DNA from: Leucocoprinus leucothites
Taxonomy: Eukaryota > Basidiomycota > Agaricomycetes > Agaricales > Agaricaceae
Assembly: GCA_013368445.1 (NCBI GenBank)
Contig: JAACJO010000040.1
Location: 1 to 64,000, forward strand
Length of the DNA: 64,000 bases
Direction: 5' to 3'
Shown: positions 24,101 through 35,629 of the stretch, piece after piece
Position numbering within the stretch: position 1 is the first letter of the stretch
How the letters are laid out: every line of letters starts with the position of its first letter
Translations under genes and position numbers: made by a program
The notes under the pieces: model-generated
Told to the model about the DNA's origin: nothing
Database searches by the model: none
What the model saw: only the letters and a program-made list of their open reading frames with translations

Positions 24101-24866
24101 GCAGGGTGAGTATATCAGCATGAGCCTTGCTGAAGATGTTGGCAAATTCATGATATTCACTGGGCACATTAGAGAGGTCTGCTGACTCATCGGAGACATG
24201 AGCTGAGGCAGCTGAAGTGGATGTTGAGTTCAAATTGAGATGGAAGTTTACTGAGCCAGGAAGACATGAAGCATGAATAAAAGCAGGAGTGTTGATGAGT
24301 GAAATGTGAGGATGTGCAGGAACAGAATCAGAAGTGGGCAAAGGGGTCCCAGATGGTGATGAATCCAGAGGAAGGGCATCAGCCATCAGGCTAGGATCGG
24401 GTGACGATGTAGAAACCACCATAGAAGTAGATGTGATGCAAACAGAAGGGGCAGGAGTATCCAGCAAATGTGATTGGAATGTAATACTGCTCATAGCCCA
24501 GTCAATCAATAGATTGTAGTGGGTGAGCCAGTTGTGTCCAAGAACCACAGAGCAGGAAGAATTGAGCTGGGTGACATACAAGTCAAGGGTCATAGATTCA
24601 CCACTAGGAAATGTAACAGGCAAGTTCACTAACTTAGTAATATAACTATTTGATGATCATTAAATAGGTGAAGCTCAATCAGAGGGGTAGGAGAGGTCGG
24701 AAGGGAATGAGTGTGGGTGAATTCAAAATCAATAAAGCAATGAGTAGAGCTAGAGTTGATGAGAGCACTGAAGGGGAGCTGTTGGATATTATCAGATGAA
24801 CAAATTAAAGAAGAAGAAAGTGAAACAGAAAGGGAATTGGGATCAGAAAGAGCGGACACATTCAGT
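21190..24866 (-). pseudogene. Ty3/gypsy chromovirus pol relic (PR-RT-RH-IN-chromodomain)
   Basis: Read from 24866 leftward. An aspartic protease region near 24735-24770 has Ala-Leu-Ile-Asn-Ser-Ser where Asp-Ser-Gly is expected, so it is dead. Next a VVLGHNWL segment, the RT with YLDD (23589-23600), and RNase H (IIIETDASDYTL near 23170). The integrase has a His/Cys zinc region (CKSCITC near 22360), [16 protein letters not shown] and the distal Glu in HPEDDRQMEHTNQTLEQ. It ends in a chromodomain (EYEIDHIVDSK ... YKVFWSGY), which after a small frameshift continues to ATYPHKPGPLPLS. Many in-frame stops are present. The 5' part, including gag, is cut off where LINE B1 begins. Chromodomains direct integration to marked chromatin in this clade. 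Confidence 0.9.
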
Positions 24867-24872
24867 TCTTGA

Positions 24873-26777
24873 CATCCCTCCTTGACCTCTTACCACCACC
24901 ATCTATTCATTGGTGTGAAGTTAGACATCTAGTGTACACCGATTCTACTCTAGCTAACATGGGTAGACGCAAATCTAAAGCTATCACTCGCAAAATCGTG
25001 AACATGGATCTAGACTCCAACATCGCATCCAGTGATGATGAGCTTGACACGATCAAAGAGGCCCCCAGGCCCTCCACCTCCACCCAGCTGGTCTGCACAA
25101 TGGCAGATTTCAAGGCTCTGGCTGCTTCCATGAGGGCTGACATTCAGTTGCCCTCATCTCTTCCCTCAGTGCCTGCTGATGTTCCGTTGCTGGCACCTAC
25201 TACTCAGCCTCCAGTGACCTTTGGTCCCAAGGTCCCTCTTGTCGCTGGTGGTACCACATACTACCCAGTCCCCACCCCTCCCCTGATTGCACCATCCACC
25301 CCATCGTCCTCTACTGGGACTATGCCTGGAGATAATGCTGTGGCCAAGCAGGCTTTCAACAGCCTCAAGAAGTTCTTGCACTTCATGCAAGAGCTTTTTG
25401 ACAATTCCCTCCTTGATGAGGACTATGCCAAGGCATGTGCTAGCTATCTTGCCAGTGCTGTTTATGAATTCGAGATGAGCGGGTATGGGAGTGCACACAT
25501 TTCCATGGGCAAACAGTGGGCCAGCCACAGCTGGACCACCTTTCACTCCTTCATGCAGGGCTTCACTCAGTTTAATGAGCTGGAAGCCTCCCCTAAAGAC
25601 ACATGCGTCATCCACAAGGTGACCCATGGATCCGCTGACAAAGTGGAACCACATGACATTGACATGGGCTCCCCCCAGGTGCCCAAGCAAATGCCCAAGG
25701 CCCCATGGCCTGCCCTGGCCTGTCCCCCTGTACCACCCAAGCAACTGCCCCCTAAGGTACGCACTAGTGGCCCCCCTCGAGTGCCCACAAAGGCGCCCAT
25801 TCCCACTTCTACTCTGGCACCTCATCAGCACTCATTTGTGGAAGCTGCTCATTCTGGCACTTTGGTGCCACCCATGTCACTCATCAAGCTGGGACAGGCA
25901 AACCCCTCCCTCAACCCTGATTGCGTCACCACAATGCATCAGGCCACCACTGCCACTGCCGGCTCTGCCAAGAAGCTGCGCATGACTACCACTGGGCCCA
26001 CCTACCACCAACTGTTCCTTGATTTCACTGGGGATGCCAGTGAGATCACCTATCTCCACTACAAGGCCATGTGCCTCCTCAATGATGCTCTCTCACATGC
26101 AAAGTCTTCCTTGCGCATTGAGAATATCACCAAGGCATACAGCACTATTGCACTGTACACCTCTGCTATACCCTCAGACTCCAATATCACTGTCATCGAG
26201 TCTGCTATCCCCTCCATCTTCACTGCCCCATTTGAGCTGAAGATGCACCGCCCCAGGTCAAGGTCTTATCTTAAGATCCTTGATGTCCCCTTCCATGTAA
26301 ATGGCATCTGTATTATGCCAGTTCAGATCACTGATTGCATGAGACTGTCTCCATTCAAGGATACTTTCACTGATGTTTCATCCATGTGCATTATGTGCAA
26401 CTCCCCCAAGGCCGACACTGCAACTGTTTGGTTCAACCTATGGGACTCTCAGTCAGGAGCTGGTGCCAAGAAGCTCCTCAACAAGTACCTCGACTTCAAC
26501 AGTATGCAGGCTGTCATCAAGCCTGCCTGCACCCACCCTGGTGTCCCTCAGTGCCAGTGCTGCTAGTGCTTTGGTCACTCTACTCCCACCTGCCACAATC
26601 ATGCACTCAGGTGTTCCCAGTGTGGTGGCCCTCACTGTAGTGAGAACTATCACTCCACATTGTCATGCTGTAAGGGGAGTCTGAAGGCAAACCCCCCTAT
26701 CCTGCCCACACCTGCCAGGGAGCCCTGTCCCCATATCTCATGTATCAACTGCAAGGGCAACCATACAGCTGATCGAA
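24873..26777 (+). mobile_element. LINE family B, copy B1 (5' part only)
   Basis: Starts CATCCCTCCTTGACCTCTTA, matching the 5' ends of the other B copies, and interrupts the gypsy pol. It is cut at 26777 by the full 5' end of LINE A copy 2, after the third knuckle of gag. The continuation of B1 was not found on the far side. Confidence 0.8.
24959..26777 (+). pseudogene. LINE B1 gag
   Basis: ATG at 24959 (MGRRKSKAITRKIVN), 535 codons open to a TAG at 26564 where other copies keep Trp or Cys context in the first knuckle. Beyond it the frame continues through GHSTPTCHNH, CSQCGGPHCSENYH and CINCKGNHTADR to the junction with A copy 2. The central domain (LFLDFTGDASEITYLHYKAM ... VWFNLWDSQSGAGAKKLLNK) and the knuckles resemble the ORF1 gag of family A. 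The N-terminal half is Pro-rich and quite different from A. It is the longest open B gag in the window. Predicted role: RNA binding in a LINE particle. Confidence 0.8.
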
Positions 26778-26815
26778 CCCTCCTTTCCCTCTTACCACCA
26801 TCATTGATTTGTTTG

Positions 26816-27199
26816 ATGGTGCTTTATACTACATTGACTATGAATTCTACCAATATGACTGCACCATCCCATTGGGTGGACCTTAAGAGTACTCCACCAC
26901 CATCTTCAGACCCTATGAACATCGCCAACACTGAAACACATGTCTCATTCAGCAAGCGCGACTGCTCTCTATCACCAGCACTCTCAATCAAATTATCCAG
27001 GCATTCTGTCCATAACAATGCCAAGTCTGCTACCTCATCCAGAGCTGGCTCTGATGAAGAAGAAAGCAGTGAGAGCGACTCTGATTCATCTAATGCCTCA
27101 ACCCCACCCTCCCCTACTATCACTCCTGTTGCACTTTCACATGCAGCATCGCACTCTTCCCTTATAACTCCCCCTCCACCATTGTTACATGCTAAGTGA
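26816..27199 (+). CDS. LINE A copy 2 ORF0, open, 127 aa
   Basis: ATG at 26816 follows the 5' hairpin directly. The protein starts MVLYTTLTMNSTNMTAPSHW, has a Ser/Thr-rich middle, and an acidic serine cluster (SDEEESSESDSDSS) followed by Pro-rich TPPSP and TPPPPLLHAK. It ends at TGA 27197-27199. Four copies have exactly 384 nt between this ATG and this stop: 26816-27199, 42080-42463, 49465-49848, and copy 5 once its solo LTR is ignored. No known domain was recognised. The acidic serine run could be a casein kinase 2 type target, which is inference. It is open here although ORF1 and ORF2 of the same copy are broken. Confidence 0.6.
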   Translation: MVLYTTLTMNSTNMTAPSHWVDLKSTPPPSSDPMNIANTETHVSFSKRDCSLSPALSIKLSRHSVHNNAKSATSSRAGSDEEESSESDSDSSNASTPPSPTITPVALSHAASHSSLITPPPPLLHAK

Positions 27200-27262
27200 G
27201 CTTGTGCTTGTGATTCTTGCTGACTGGACACTACACCTAAAGCCATATAATGAACAGTGTCA

Positions 27263-29579
27263 ATGAGTGCATACAATTGCTTCAAATCACCTATTCCCTT
27301 CTGTTCCTTTGGTGAGGGATTCCTAGGTGAGTTAAATCCCCCTGATCCTCTCAATTTGAACTCTTGCAGGGACACATGGAATGACCAAGAGGATAGGATT
27401 CTCAGAAATGGGGAACCTACCACTCGGTTCTTTGGAACCCCACCCACCTCAAGACTGCCTCATGCAATCCATGGATCCACTGAGTCAGCAAATGCTGTGC
27501 TAACCAGCACTCTGGATACCTTCTTTGCTGGATCTTCTAACCCTAATGACATCACACCTGACATCACTACACAGCTGCAGGAGCCTAGGCCTGCACAGCC
27601 ACATCTTCTGGATCTCAAGGATCCATCAAACACTGCCACCAAAGAAACTGTTATTGTTGGTGAAGCTACCTATAAAGTACTTGAGGTGCTTAAATATGCT
27701 ATGAATTTCTTTAAACATTGTGCTGTGCTGGGCTTATAACCTGGCATAAAAGATCCAAGGGTTCCCCAAATGGGGGAACTGATTTACTGCTTACTCACCA
27801 CTACATTTGAGACAGGCTGGGACCGCTTACCCATCAACAGTGAAAGCAGACTTACCATCATTGAAGCATTGAGGCACTATTATGGCCCTCCTTCCGATAT
27901 CCCCATGACAGACTCTTCCCCCCCTCCTAAGAGCAAAGGGAAGGGAAAAAAGGCACATAAACCTTCTCCATCTCTCATCCCTACCCCTCTATTTCCACTT
28001 GGCATTGTCGTCAGGCAAACTAAACCTACAGCTTGTATCAATGATGACCAAATGAATGTCAACCAAGGCCCTCCCGCTGAGGGCACCTTCCCCCCCCAGA
28101 ATGACGTTCTGTCTTCTGGTAAGGCATGTGACGTTTCATTCATGTCAGGCTCCTGGAAGGCAAAGAATGATGTTGCATCTTCTGAGCCTGCCAGTCCTAT
28201 TTGCATCTCCCAGGCCCCTCCTCCACCTCCCAATCACATGATTCCAAGGAATGGGAATGGAAATTTTGAGTGCTCAGTTGGGTGCCCTTCTTCTGATGGC
28301 CAGGCTCAGCCATCAAAACCTAACCCCAAAGGCACCTCTGATATGCCCCCCCCCATTCCCCCTCCTGACTGTAAGGCATCCACCGAAACCCCTTATGGAA
28401 CACTTTAACAAGAAGAATGTGTCGTTCGCTGATGCTGCCTGACGGGGTGCCCAGCCAGCAGCTTCCTCTTCCAACTCCCCCAATATTGATGGGGTTAAGA
28501 TATGAGAAATGATACTTGCCTTCCCCAAGCTACCATATGACAAAGTCTTAGCCATATACAAGGCAGGCTTCAGTAATGCCCAACCTCAGGTGCCTGAATC
28601 CCCACCCACAAGTGCTCAACATGCTAAACCCAAGATGACAATGCATGGACCTATATGTTGTCAAGTCCTTATCCCATTCGAGGGAAACATTATTGCAGAT
28701 CGCATTAAAGATTTCAACAAAGCGACTGAATTCTGCAACTGTGGCCTCACTGCTGCCCAGTCCAAACTTTGCATCAAATCTGTCTGCAAGTTGTACAATG
28801 GCATCTCCATTGCCACCTAGGGAGTTGCTACTCCCACTGATCTAGATACCATTAAGTCTTGGCTAAAAAAAGCCTGGCAATTAGGAGACACCATTCCTAT
28901 TGAGCCCTGTCTCCCACAATCCAAATCCTTCCTTAAAATTGTTGGTGTCCCCTATTGGGTAGCCAATTCCTCCAACCCTCTCTCCCCTGCTTTAGTTGAG
29001 CAGGCCCTTGGCCAATCACCACTTTTCGAAAATGTTATCCTTGCCGCTCATCCTCGCATCATGAAAGCTTCCCCTAAGTCAGATACAGCTGTTGTATGGT
29101 TCAACATCTGGGACTCCCAAAATGGTATCAAGGCCAAGATATTGGTCAACCGAACTATCAATTTTGGTCATCATATCGGCACCATCCATGCAACTAGTAT
29201 GCATCCAGGTGTGGCACAGTGTAGGAACTGTTGGCGGTGGAGTCACCCCACTCATGCGTGCCATGCCCTTGGTGTGCACTGTCAAATCTGTGGTGGCCCC
29301 CATTGTGTTGAGAACCACTGATCCATGGCCTGGTGTTGCAAGGCCAATCCTAAATCAAACCCCTCTCGCGACGCCACTCCTGATGGCACCCCATGTCCTC
29401 ACCTCAAGAACTTCAAGTGCCTTAATTGCAAAGGCGATCATCATGCTAATGACACCAAATATCCATTCTGGAGAAACAGGTTCAATTGGACCTGGCACTC
29501 TAACAAAGCTGCCAAGTCACACACTGCACATGCTGTTCATGCTAATTCCAATCACTCCGGTGGTGGAGTTGCAGTTTAA
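27263..29579 (+). pseudogene. LINE A copy 2 ORF1: gag-like (broken)
   Basis: ATG at 27263 (MSAYNCFKSPIPFCSFGEG). A TAA near 27737 (Gln in the chimeric copy), a frameshift near 28400 and further stops break it. The C-terminal domain (VVWFNIWDSQNGIKAKILVN) and three knuckles (CRNCWRWSHPTHAC, CQICGGPHCVENH, CLNCKGDHHANDTK...) are preserved, but the Cys before PFW is Tyr. The stop TAA at 29577-29579 is two bases before the ORF2 ATG (TAA-AT-ATG), a spacing shared with copies 4 and 5. That spacing suggests termination-reinitiation for ORF2, an inference. Confidence 0.85.
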
Positions 29580-29581
29580 AT

Positions 29582-32500
29582 ATGTCTGGTAAGAACAATC
29601 CCATTTCTTCTGTTCATATCTATTCACAAAACATGGGATGATCTTATGCCCTGGTTGACACCATTCTTGAGTCCAAGAAGCTAGACTTCAACATCTTTTT
29701 TCTACAGGAACCTCCATGGAATCATATCCAAAAAGCACCCTCTATGACTAGCTCTGAAGGGGATGATGTCATAGGTGCTCCTATTCACCCCAAGTGGCTG
29801 TGTATGGTCTGCCCTACTAAGCCTAACAACCCTCGACCCCATACTCTGACTTATATTCACAGATGGTTACTTCCCATGAGACCCATCCTTCAACAAGAGT
29901 GGGTTAACTATCGTGACATACAAATCTTGGGATTATTCAACCAGAGTAACTATATCCATCTGCTTAACATATATTCTGACTTGTCCTCGTTGGTGATCAA
30001 CTTTCTTTCAATGAACTTCATTGACATCCCTAATATTGTATATATGGGAGGCAACTTTAATTGTTGCTCTCCAGAGTGGGACCCCTTGGTCTCCCATACC
30101 CCTCATTCCACCATAACTCTAATGGAGCTAGCGGACTGCTTCAATCTCACAAGGTCTCCACCGACCAATTTCTCTCCAACCCATTTTTCTCCCATAATAA
30201 ATCATGACAATTCGGTTATCAATCTAATGTTCTGTGCTAATAACTCTACTCCCCACATTATTGACATCAATTTGAGACTACCCTTGGATCATGCACCTCT
30301 GATTATTGATCTTCCAATTCATCCAGATTATATTAATTATAAAAAATGTGTACTACCAAAAGATAGTGATGAAGAGACCACTTTCATTTCTCAGGTCTCA
30401 GAGCATCTAACAGCTCTTGATTGTTTGAACATTCATTCTACTGCCTGTCTGAATAATATCTCTGACTCTATTTCTTGAATACTCTCTGAATCATGGAATA
30501 TGAACTCTAAAACTGTATGGATTACTAACAGGTCAAAGGAATGGTGGTCCCCTCACTGCTCTGAGACTCTTCTCATTTATAGAAGGACAAAGGATCAAAA
30601 AGACTGGCGGACATTCAGAGCAGCCACTTGAGCTGCCAAACATTCTTTCTTTGACAAATGCATTCATGAGATAGCATCAACCAACAAATGACCCTGGGAT
30701 CTCATGGAATGGGTCAAACAACACAAACTCCCTGCCATCGAGGGCATCCATTATCAAGGGCGACCTTGTAATGATCTCCCGGACTTATGGAATGCACTCC
30801 ATTCATCATATAACTCAGCATCTGGTTGACTGGTAAGCCCTAGCATCTTAAACGAAATGAAATTCCTCCCTCCCTGTTCCTGGGCTAAATTCTCTGCCCT
30901 TGAACTCACTGAATCTCTCTCTTCATGTACTAACTCCTCAGCACCTGGACCCAATCACATCTCCTGGAGACATCTGAAATCTATTGTTGCTCACAACGAT
31001 TGCCTCAGGAACATAGTATGAGGTAGTATCTTTAGAAGTCCTTCACCCCAAACAAATGGCCAGAGTGATCCAACGTTCTACCAAGGATGCAGGAGTATTC
31101 CTTACCCACATTATTCAGGCTGGATGGGCCAAAGGTATGATCACTAGTGTTTGTGCCTTCGACATCACCCAATTCTTCCCATCCCTAAATCATGAAATTC
31201 TTACTGATATACTACAATGCCAGGGGTTCGCCCCAGAAATTGTTAATTTCTTTTCACACTACCTCATAGGTCGATCCACACAATTCATGTGGAACACATT
31301 CTTGTCTGATGCCCATGACACGGATGTTGGTGTAGGGCAAGGATCTGCTCTTTCACCTATACTTTCAGCGCTGTATTTGGCACCCCTTATATTCATATTT
31401 GACCAACATGCTTGGCTACAATCCATCCCCTCCTCTCTTCTATCATTTGTTGACAATGGGCTATGTATATCTCAAGCAAAGAACTACACTGACACTATTT
31501 CTTCTCTCAAAGCAGTCTATTCCATCATTAACTCTATCTGTACCAACCTCAGACTAGTCATTGAACATGACAAATCTGAGGTCTTCCATTTCTCTCGACA
31601 TCACAATGACTTGAACCCCCCTCTCAACCTATCTGACATAGGTGGTCCCCTTCTCCACCTGAAATGCTTCTGGTGATACCTCGGCTTCTACTTTGATCAT
31701 CGACTCTCATTCCAGGAGTATGTCTGATACTACTCTACCAAAGCATTATCCATGGTAAAAGCCATAGGCATGCTAGGCAATTCTACCTGAGGCCTCCTCC
31801 CTCTCCAGAAATGACTTCTCTATAGGTCATGCATTGTCCCAGTGGCCATATATGGATTCCGACTCTGGTACTTTGAGGGCGCTCATAACAAGGTGCTTCT
31901 CAAGTCCCTATCGTCTATGCAAAGACATGCAGCTCTTTAGATTACAGGCACCTTTCGAACTTCTCCTTCTGGTGGCACTGAAAGTATTGCTGGGCTTATC
32001 CCAATTCACTTACATATTCATAAACTAGCCATTTGCTTATCATATCAAATCTCTACATTACCCTCTAACCATGCATTATGTTCCCTTTTATCTGATCGTT
32101 TCTCTCTTAACTCATCCCCTCATCCCCAATCACTTCATCTTCTAACTCTGGCCAAAAAAGCTAAAATCAAAGGCCCACTTGTTGATGTAGATAGTTCTCT
32201 TTCTCATCTCTCTGACTCTTTTTCCCCTTTCACTCCTGAATCCAAACCTGGCTCCTGTCTCATGGACATCTCTTCTGATTCCATTCACTTTCATCCTTGT
32301 AATTGCTTGGACAAACACAAGTTGTATAAACATGTATTGTCCCTTGATTCTGTTTTCTCTTCTTCCTCTTCTGATCATAATTGTATTTTGGTTGTTACTG
32401 ATGCCTCTGTTCCACTTGTAGGTTCCCTTCAGGCGGTTTCGGTGGCACATCTATACCATGGCAGACAACAAGTGTCCCATGTAAAACAGGCAAGTGGCCG

Positions 32501-33351
32501 GGCATCCTCTACTGATGCTGAACTCTATTCCATTCGCATTGGAATTGCAAAAGCCATTTCTCTTCAATGCGATCACATCATCCTCATCACTGACTGTCTT
32601 CCAGCAGCCAAGCTGGCAGTCAACCCTTCCATCTACTTGAGCCAGTCACACTCTATTCAAGTATGCCGACTCTTATCAGACTGGCTTGCTGCTAAACCAT
32701 CCTGCTCCATTGACTTTTGGGACATCCTGTCTAAGTGGTGTTGGAAGCCCCACCTTAAAGTTCACAATGACGTCACCTCCACACGCATCCACACCCCCCC
32801 ATACAGGTGCCACTCTCAACTTCTTGTGATGCAAAGCCACCAACAATTGCCAGAAATCCTGGGAGTCCATATTTTGGAAGAAGAAGTACTATGGCAACAG
32901 TTTCCTTCTTTTTAAAAAGAATCGCAAGTTCCTCATACCCTCTTACATCAAAGGGGGCACCTGGCTTCCACTAGCTAACGAGTCACCATCACTATGTGCA
33001 CACATGACCCATGCCATTCTCAACCACATGCCAATCGGAACTTATCACAAGAGGTTCTTCCCCCTCAAGCCCAAATCCTGTCACTGTGGACATCACCTTG
33101 AAACATGACATCATATCCTGTGCTATTGCCCCCTCTATCCCTTCCGCACTCAATGGGTGCAATGCGCCTTCCCTCAGTATGAGTTCCTCGTTGAGTTCTT
33201 GAAAAAGAACCCAGCCACTTTTGCCTTCACCAATCAAGACATGTGTCCACTGCCACTTCAAGCTCCTGTGCCCACTGAACCAAATGAAGGTGAACTATAT
33301 TCTTTCATCTTATCTCATTTCTTTTCCTTTGAGTCTGATCTCTGTGTATAA
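29582..33351 (+). pseudogene. LINE A copy 2 ORF2: endonuclease-RT-RNase H (broken)
   Basis: ATG at 29582. EEP endonuclease: LQEPPW, YMGGNFNCCSPEW (Asp of GDFN is Asn here) and LDHAPLII. The RT has AFDITQFFPSLNHEIL, GQGSALSPIL and, at 31446-31457, FVDN, so the second catalytic Asp is lost. A deletion near 31015 removes the RT segment between the fingers motifs. RNase H is well preserved at 32262-32915 (VVTDAS, TDAELYSI, LITDC). The Cys/His tail (CHCGH) is followed by a stop at 33349. At least nine TGA stops occur, several where other copies have CGA or CAA/TGG. Confidence 0.88.
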
Positions 33352-33855
33352 CACCTCATTCTATAGTCTCTCTCAAGTCTCTTCGGGCAGCTACTTGAGC
33401 CGCCAAACACTCTTTCTTTGACAAATGTATTCATGAAATTGTGTCAACTAACAAACAACCCTGGGATCTCATGAAATGGGTCAAGCAATGAAAACTCCCC
33501 ACTATCGAGGGTATTCATTATCAAGGATGTCCTTGTAACGACCTCCCAGATTTATGGAATGCTCTTCACTCATTATATAATTCGGCCTCTAGACGACCAG
33601 TAAGCCCCAGTATTTTAAATGAAATGAAATCCCTCCCTCCCCATTCTTGGGTGAACTTCTCTGTGCTTGAACTCACCAAATCCCTCTCGTCCTGTACTAA
33701 CTCATCAGTGCCTGGTCCAGATCACATCTCTTGGAAACACCTCAAGTCTATTGTCACCCACAATAATTGCCTCAAGAATATATTACTCATTGCCAATGCA
33801 TGCATATATCTATCTCATTGGCCAGGTCATTTCAAAGACTCAGTCTCTATCATCA

Positions 33856-33894
<39 letters not shown>

Positions 33895-35280
33895 ATCAGT
33901 GAACCCCGAAGGGGTCCAAATTTATAACACAGTGTGTGATAGCAGTCCACACCCAACTATCTACTACAGGGAACTGATACCACTACCAACTACACCAGAG
34001 TAAACAACTGGGAATATATATAAGAGTCCTGTCTGAGACAATACATGAATCGACAGCAGAAGGGGGCTAGGCATGTAACAAAATACAAAGAAGTGAGACA
34101 TATACCAATATCACTGCATCTGATGGCAGGCCTTGTGGTTGGTGAGAGCCCATCTGGTGACCGGCACTGGATAGGGGATGATGCGTTGACACTAGGGAGC
34201 TCCCCTAGGCCTGGGGCTGACCAGCAGAACCAGAATAACTTTGCAGCCAATCCTGATCAAACTGGTGGTGCCAGAACGCGCACTTGCGGTCAGTAGCAGC
34301 ATGTTCCTTGCCACAATTGACACACTTGATATGGGGACAGGGTTCCCCAGTGGGTGTGGGCTGAATGGGGGGGTTAGCCTTTGGCAACCCCTTACAGCAG
34401 GAGGAGATGGTGTGGTGATTCTCGAACCAATGTGGCCCACCCCATTGTGAGCACCTGAGCATGCGGTTGCAACAGGTGGTGGTAGTGTGGCCCCATCACC
34501 AGCATCATTGACACTGGGGGGTCCTGGGGTGAGCACATGCAGTCTTGATTATGGACTATATGCCATCGAAGTTGAGGTATTTGCTGACCAGGCACTTGGC
34601 ATTAGTGCCAGACTGAGAATCCCAAAGGTCAACCCAAATGGTGGCAGTGTTGGCTTTGGCAGAGTTGTGCATGATGCACATGGAGGAGACATTAGCAAAT
34701 ACCTCCTTGAAGGGAGATAGACGTATATGGTCAGTGATGTGTTGAGGAGTGGTATGGATGCCACTTGTGTAGTAAGGGACATCCAGGATCTTAAGGTAAG
34801 ACCTGGACCTGGGGCATTTAGTCTTCAGCTCAAACAGGGCAGTGAAGGCTGAAGAGAGAGAGGACTCAAGCACTAATGCATCAGCATCAGTGGTGACGGA
34901 ATTGGTATACAACAAGATGGTGTTGTATGCCTGGGCAATGTTTTCGATGTGAAGTGAACTCTTTGCATGAGTGAGTGAATCATTGAGAAGGCACATGGCC
35001 TTATGATGAAGATAGGTGATTTCACTGGAATCACTAGTGAAATTGAGGAAGAGTTGATGCCGGGTGGGGCCCGACATGGTCATGTGTGGCTTCTTTGCAG
35101 AAGATGCATCAGCAAGGGTAGCCTGATGCATTGCAGCAATATGATCAGGCTCAAGGGAGGGGTGGGACTGGGCTAGCTTGATAAGTGCTGCCACAGATGC
35201 TGGGGTACGGGCTACCTCAGTGAACAACTTCTTAGATGCCGAGGGTGGGATGGGCACTTGCCAGGCTTGGCCATCAGACC

Positions 35281-35282
35281 TA
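35281..35282. repeat. TA target duplication, left side of the Tc1-type element
   Basis: TA at 35281-35282 and again at 36876-36877. The unoccupied homologous site in the B fragment near 50911-50917 reads GACCTAACCTTAGG with a single TA, which proves insertion into TA. Confidence 0.95.
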
Positions 35283-35492
35283 CAGTGGCTCAAAAAACTG
35301 TCCCAATGTTTTCGCATTTTGGACATATTTGCTAATACCAGGGCAGATATATGGCCTAGCATCCTGAAAATATTCACACAGGTACCTTGACATATTGGGC
35401 GCATATATTCCCATGATCACATGACCTTGTCCATCAATGAATTAATAATGAATTATCGAAAATATCTACTCATTGGGACAGTTTTTTGACCC
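35283..35492. repeat. Left 210-bp terminal inverted repeat
   Basis: A compound repeat: the motif TCAAAAAACTGTCCCAATG (35290-35308) reappears inverted at the inner end of the same repeat (35471-35489). The whole 210 bp is matched at 36666-36875. Confidence 0.95.
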
Positions 35493-35629
35493 CCTGTCAG
35501 CCTCCCAGTATCTACCTTGTAACATGCCAGGGGAGCATCAGGGCAGGCGTGGGAGTAATAAACAAGATCATGTGACCTTGGTTGACATGTTGAGATGGCT
35601 ACAACTGTCTTTCTTCCTGCCACTACATC

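Larger units (their letters stand above)
26778..33384 (+). mobile_element. LINE family A, copy 2 (3' UTR truncated)
   Basis: Complete 5' end (CCTCCTTTCCCTCTTACCAC, then hairpin) inserted into B1. ORF0, ORF1 and ORF2 follow, but the 3' UTR stops abruptly at about 33384 where the ORF2 of copy 3 begins, so no A-rich tail or right duplication is seen. Relative to the other copies about 220 bp are missing inside the RT near 31015, between LRNI and the QMARVIQ block. Confidence 0.85.

Noticed and set aside
25166..25831. 221-codon minus-strand ORF
   Set aside because: Antisense of the open B1 gag; glycine-rich composition comes from the Pro codons on the other strand.
27195..27262. Intron between ORF0 and ORF1 (GTGAGC donor to AACAG acceptor)
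   Set aside because: Joining these sites shifts the frame of the downstream gag in the copies checked. Kept only as an alternative to readthrough.
29576..29584. TTTAAAT as a -1 frameshift slippery site between ORF1 and ORF2
   Set aside because: The heptamer is in the wrong phase relative to ORF1 (GTT TAA ATA). A stop followed two bases later by ATG suggests reinitiation instead.
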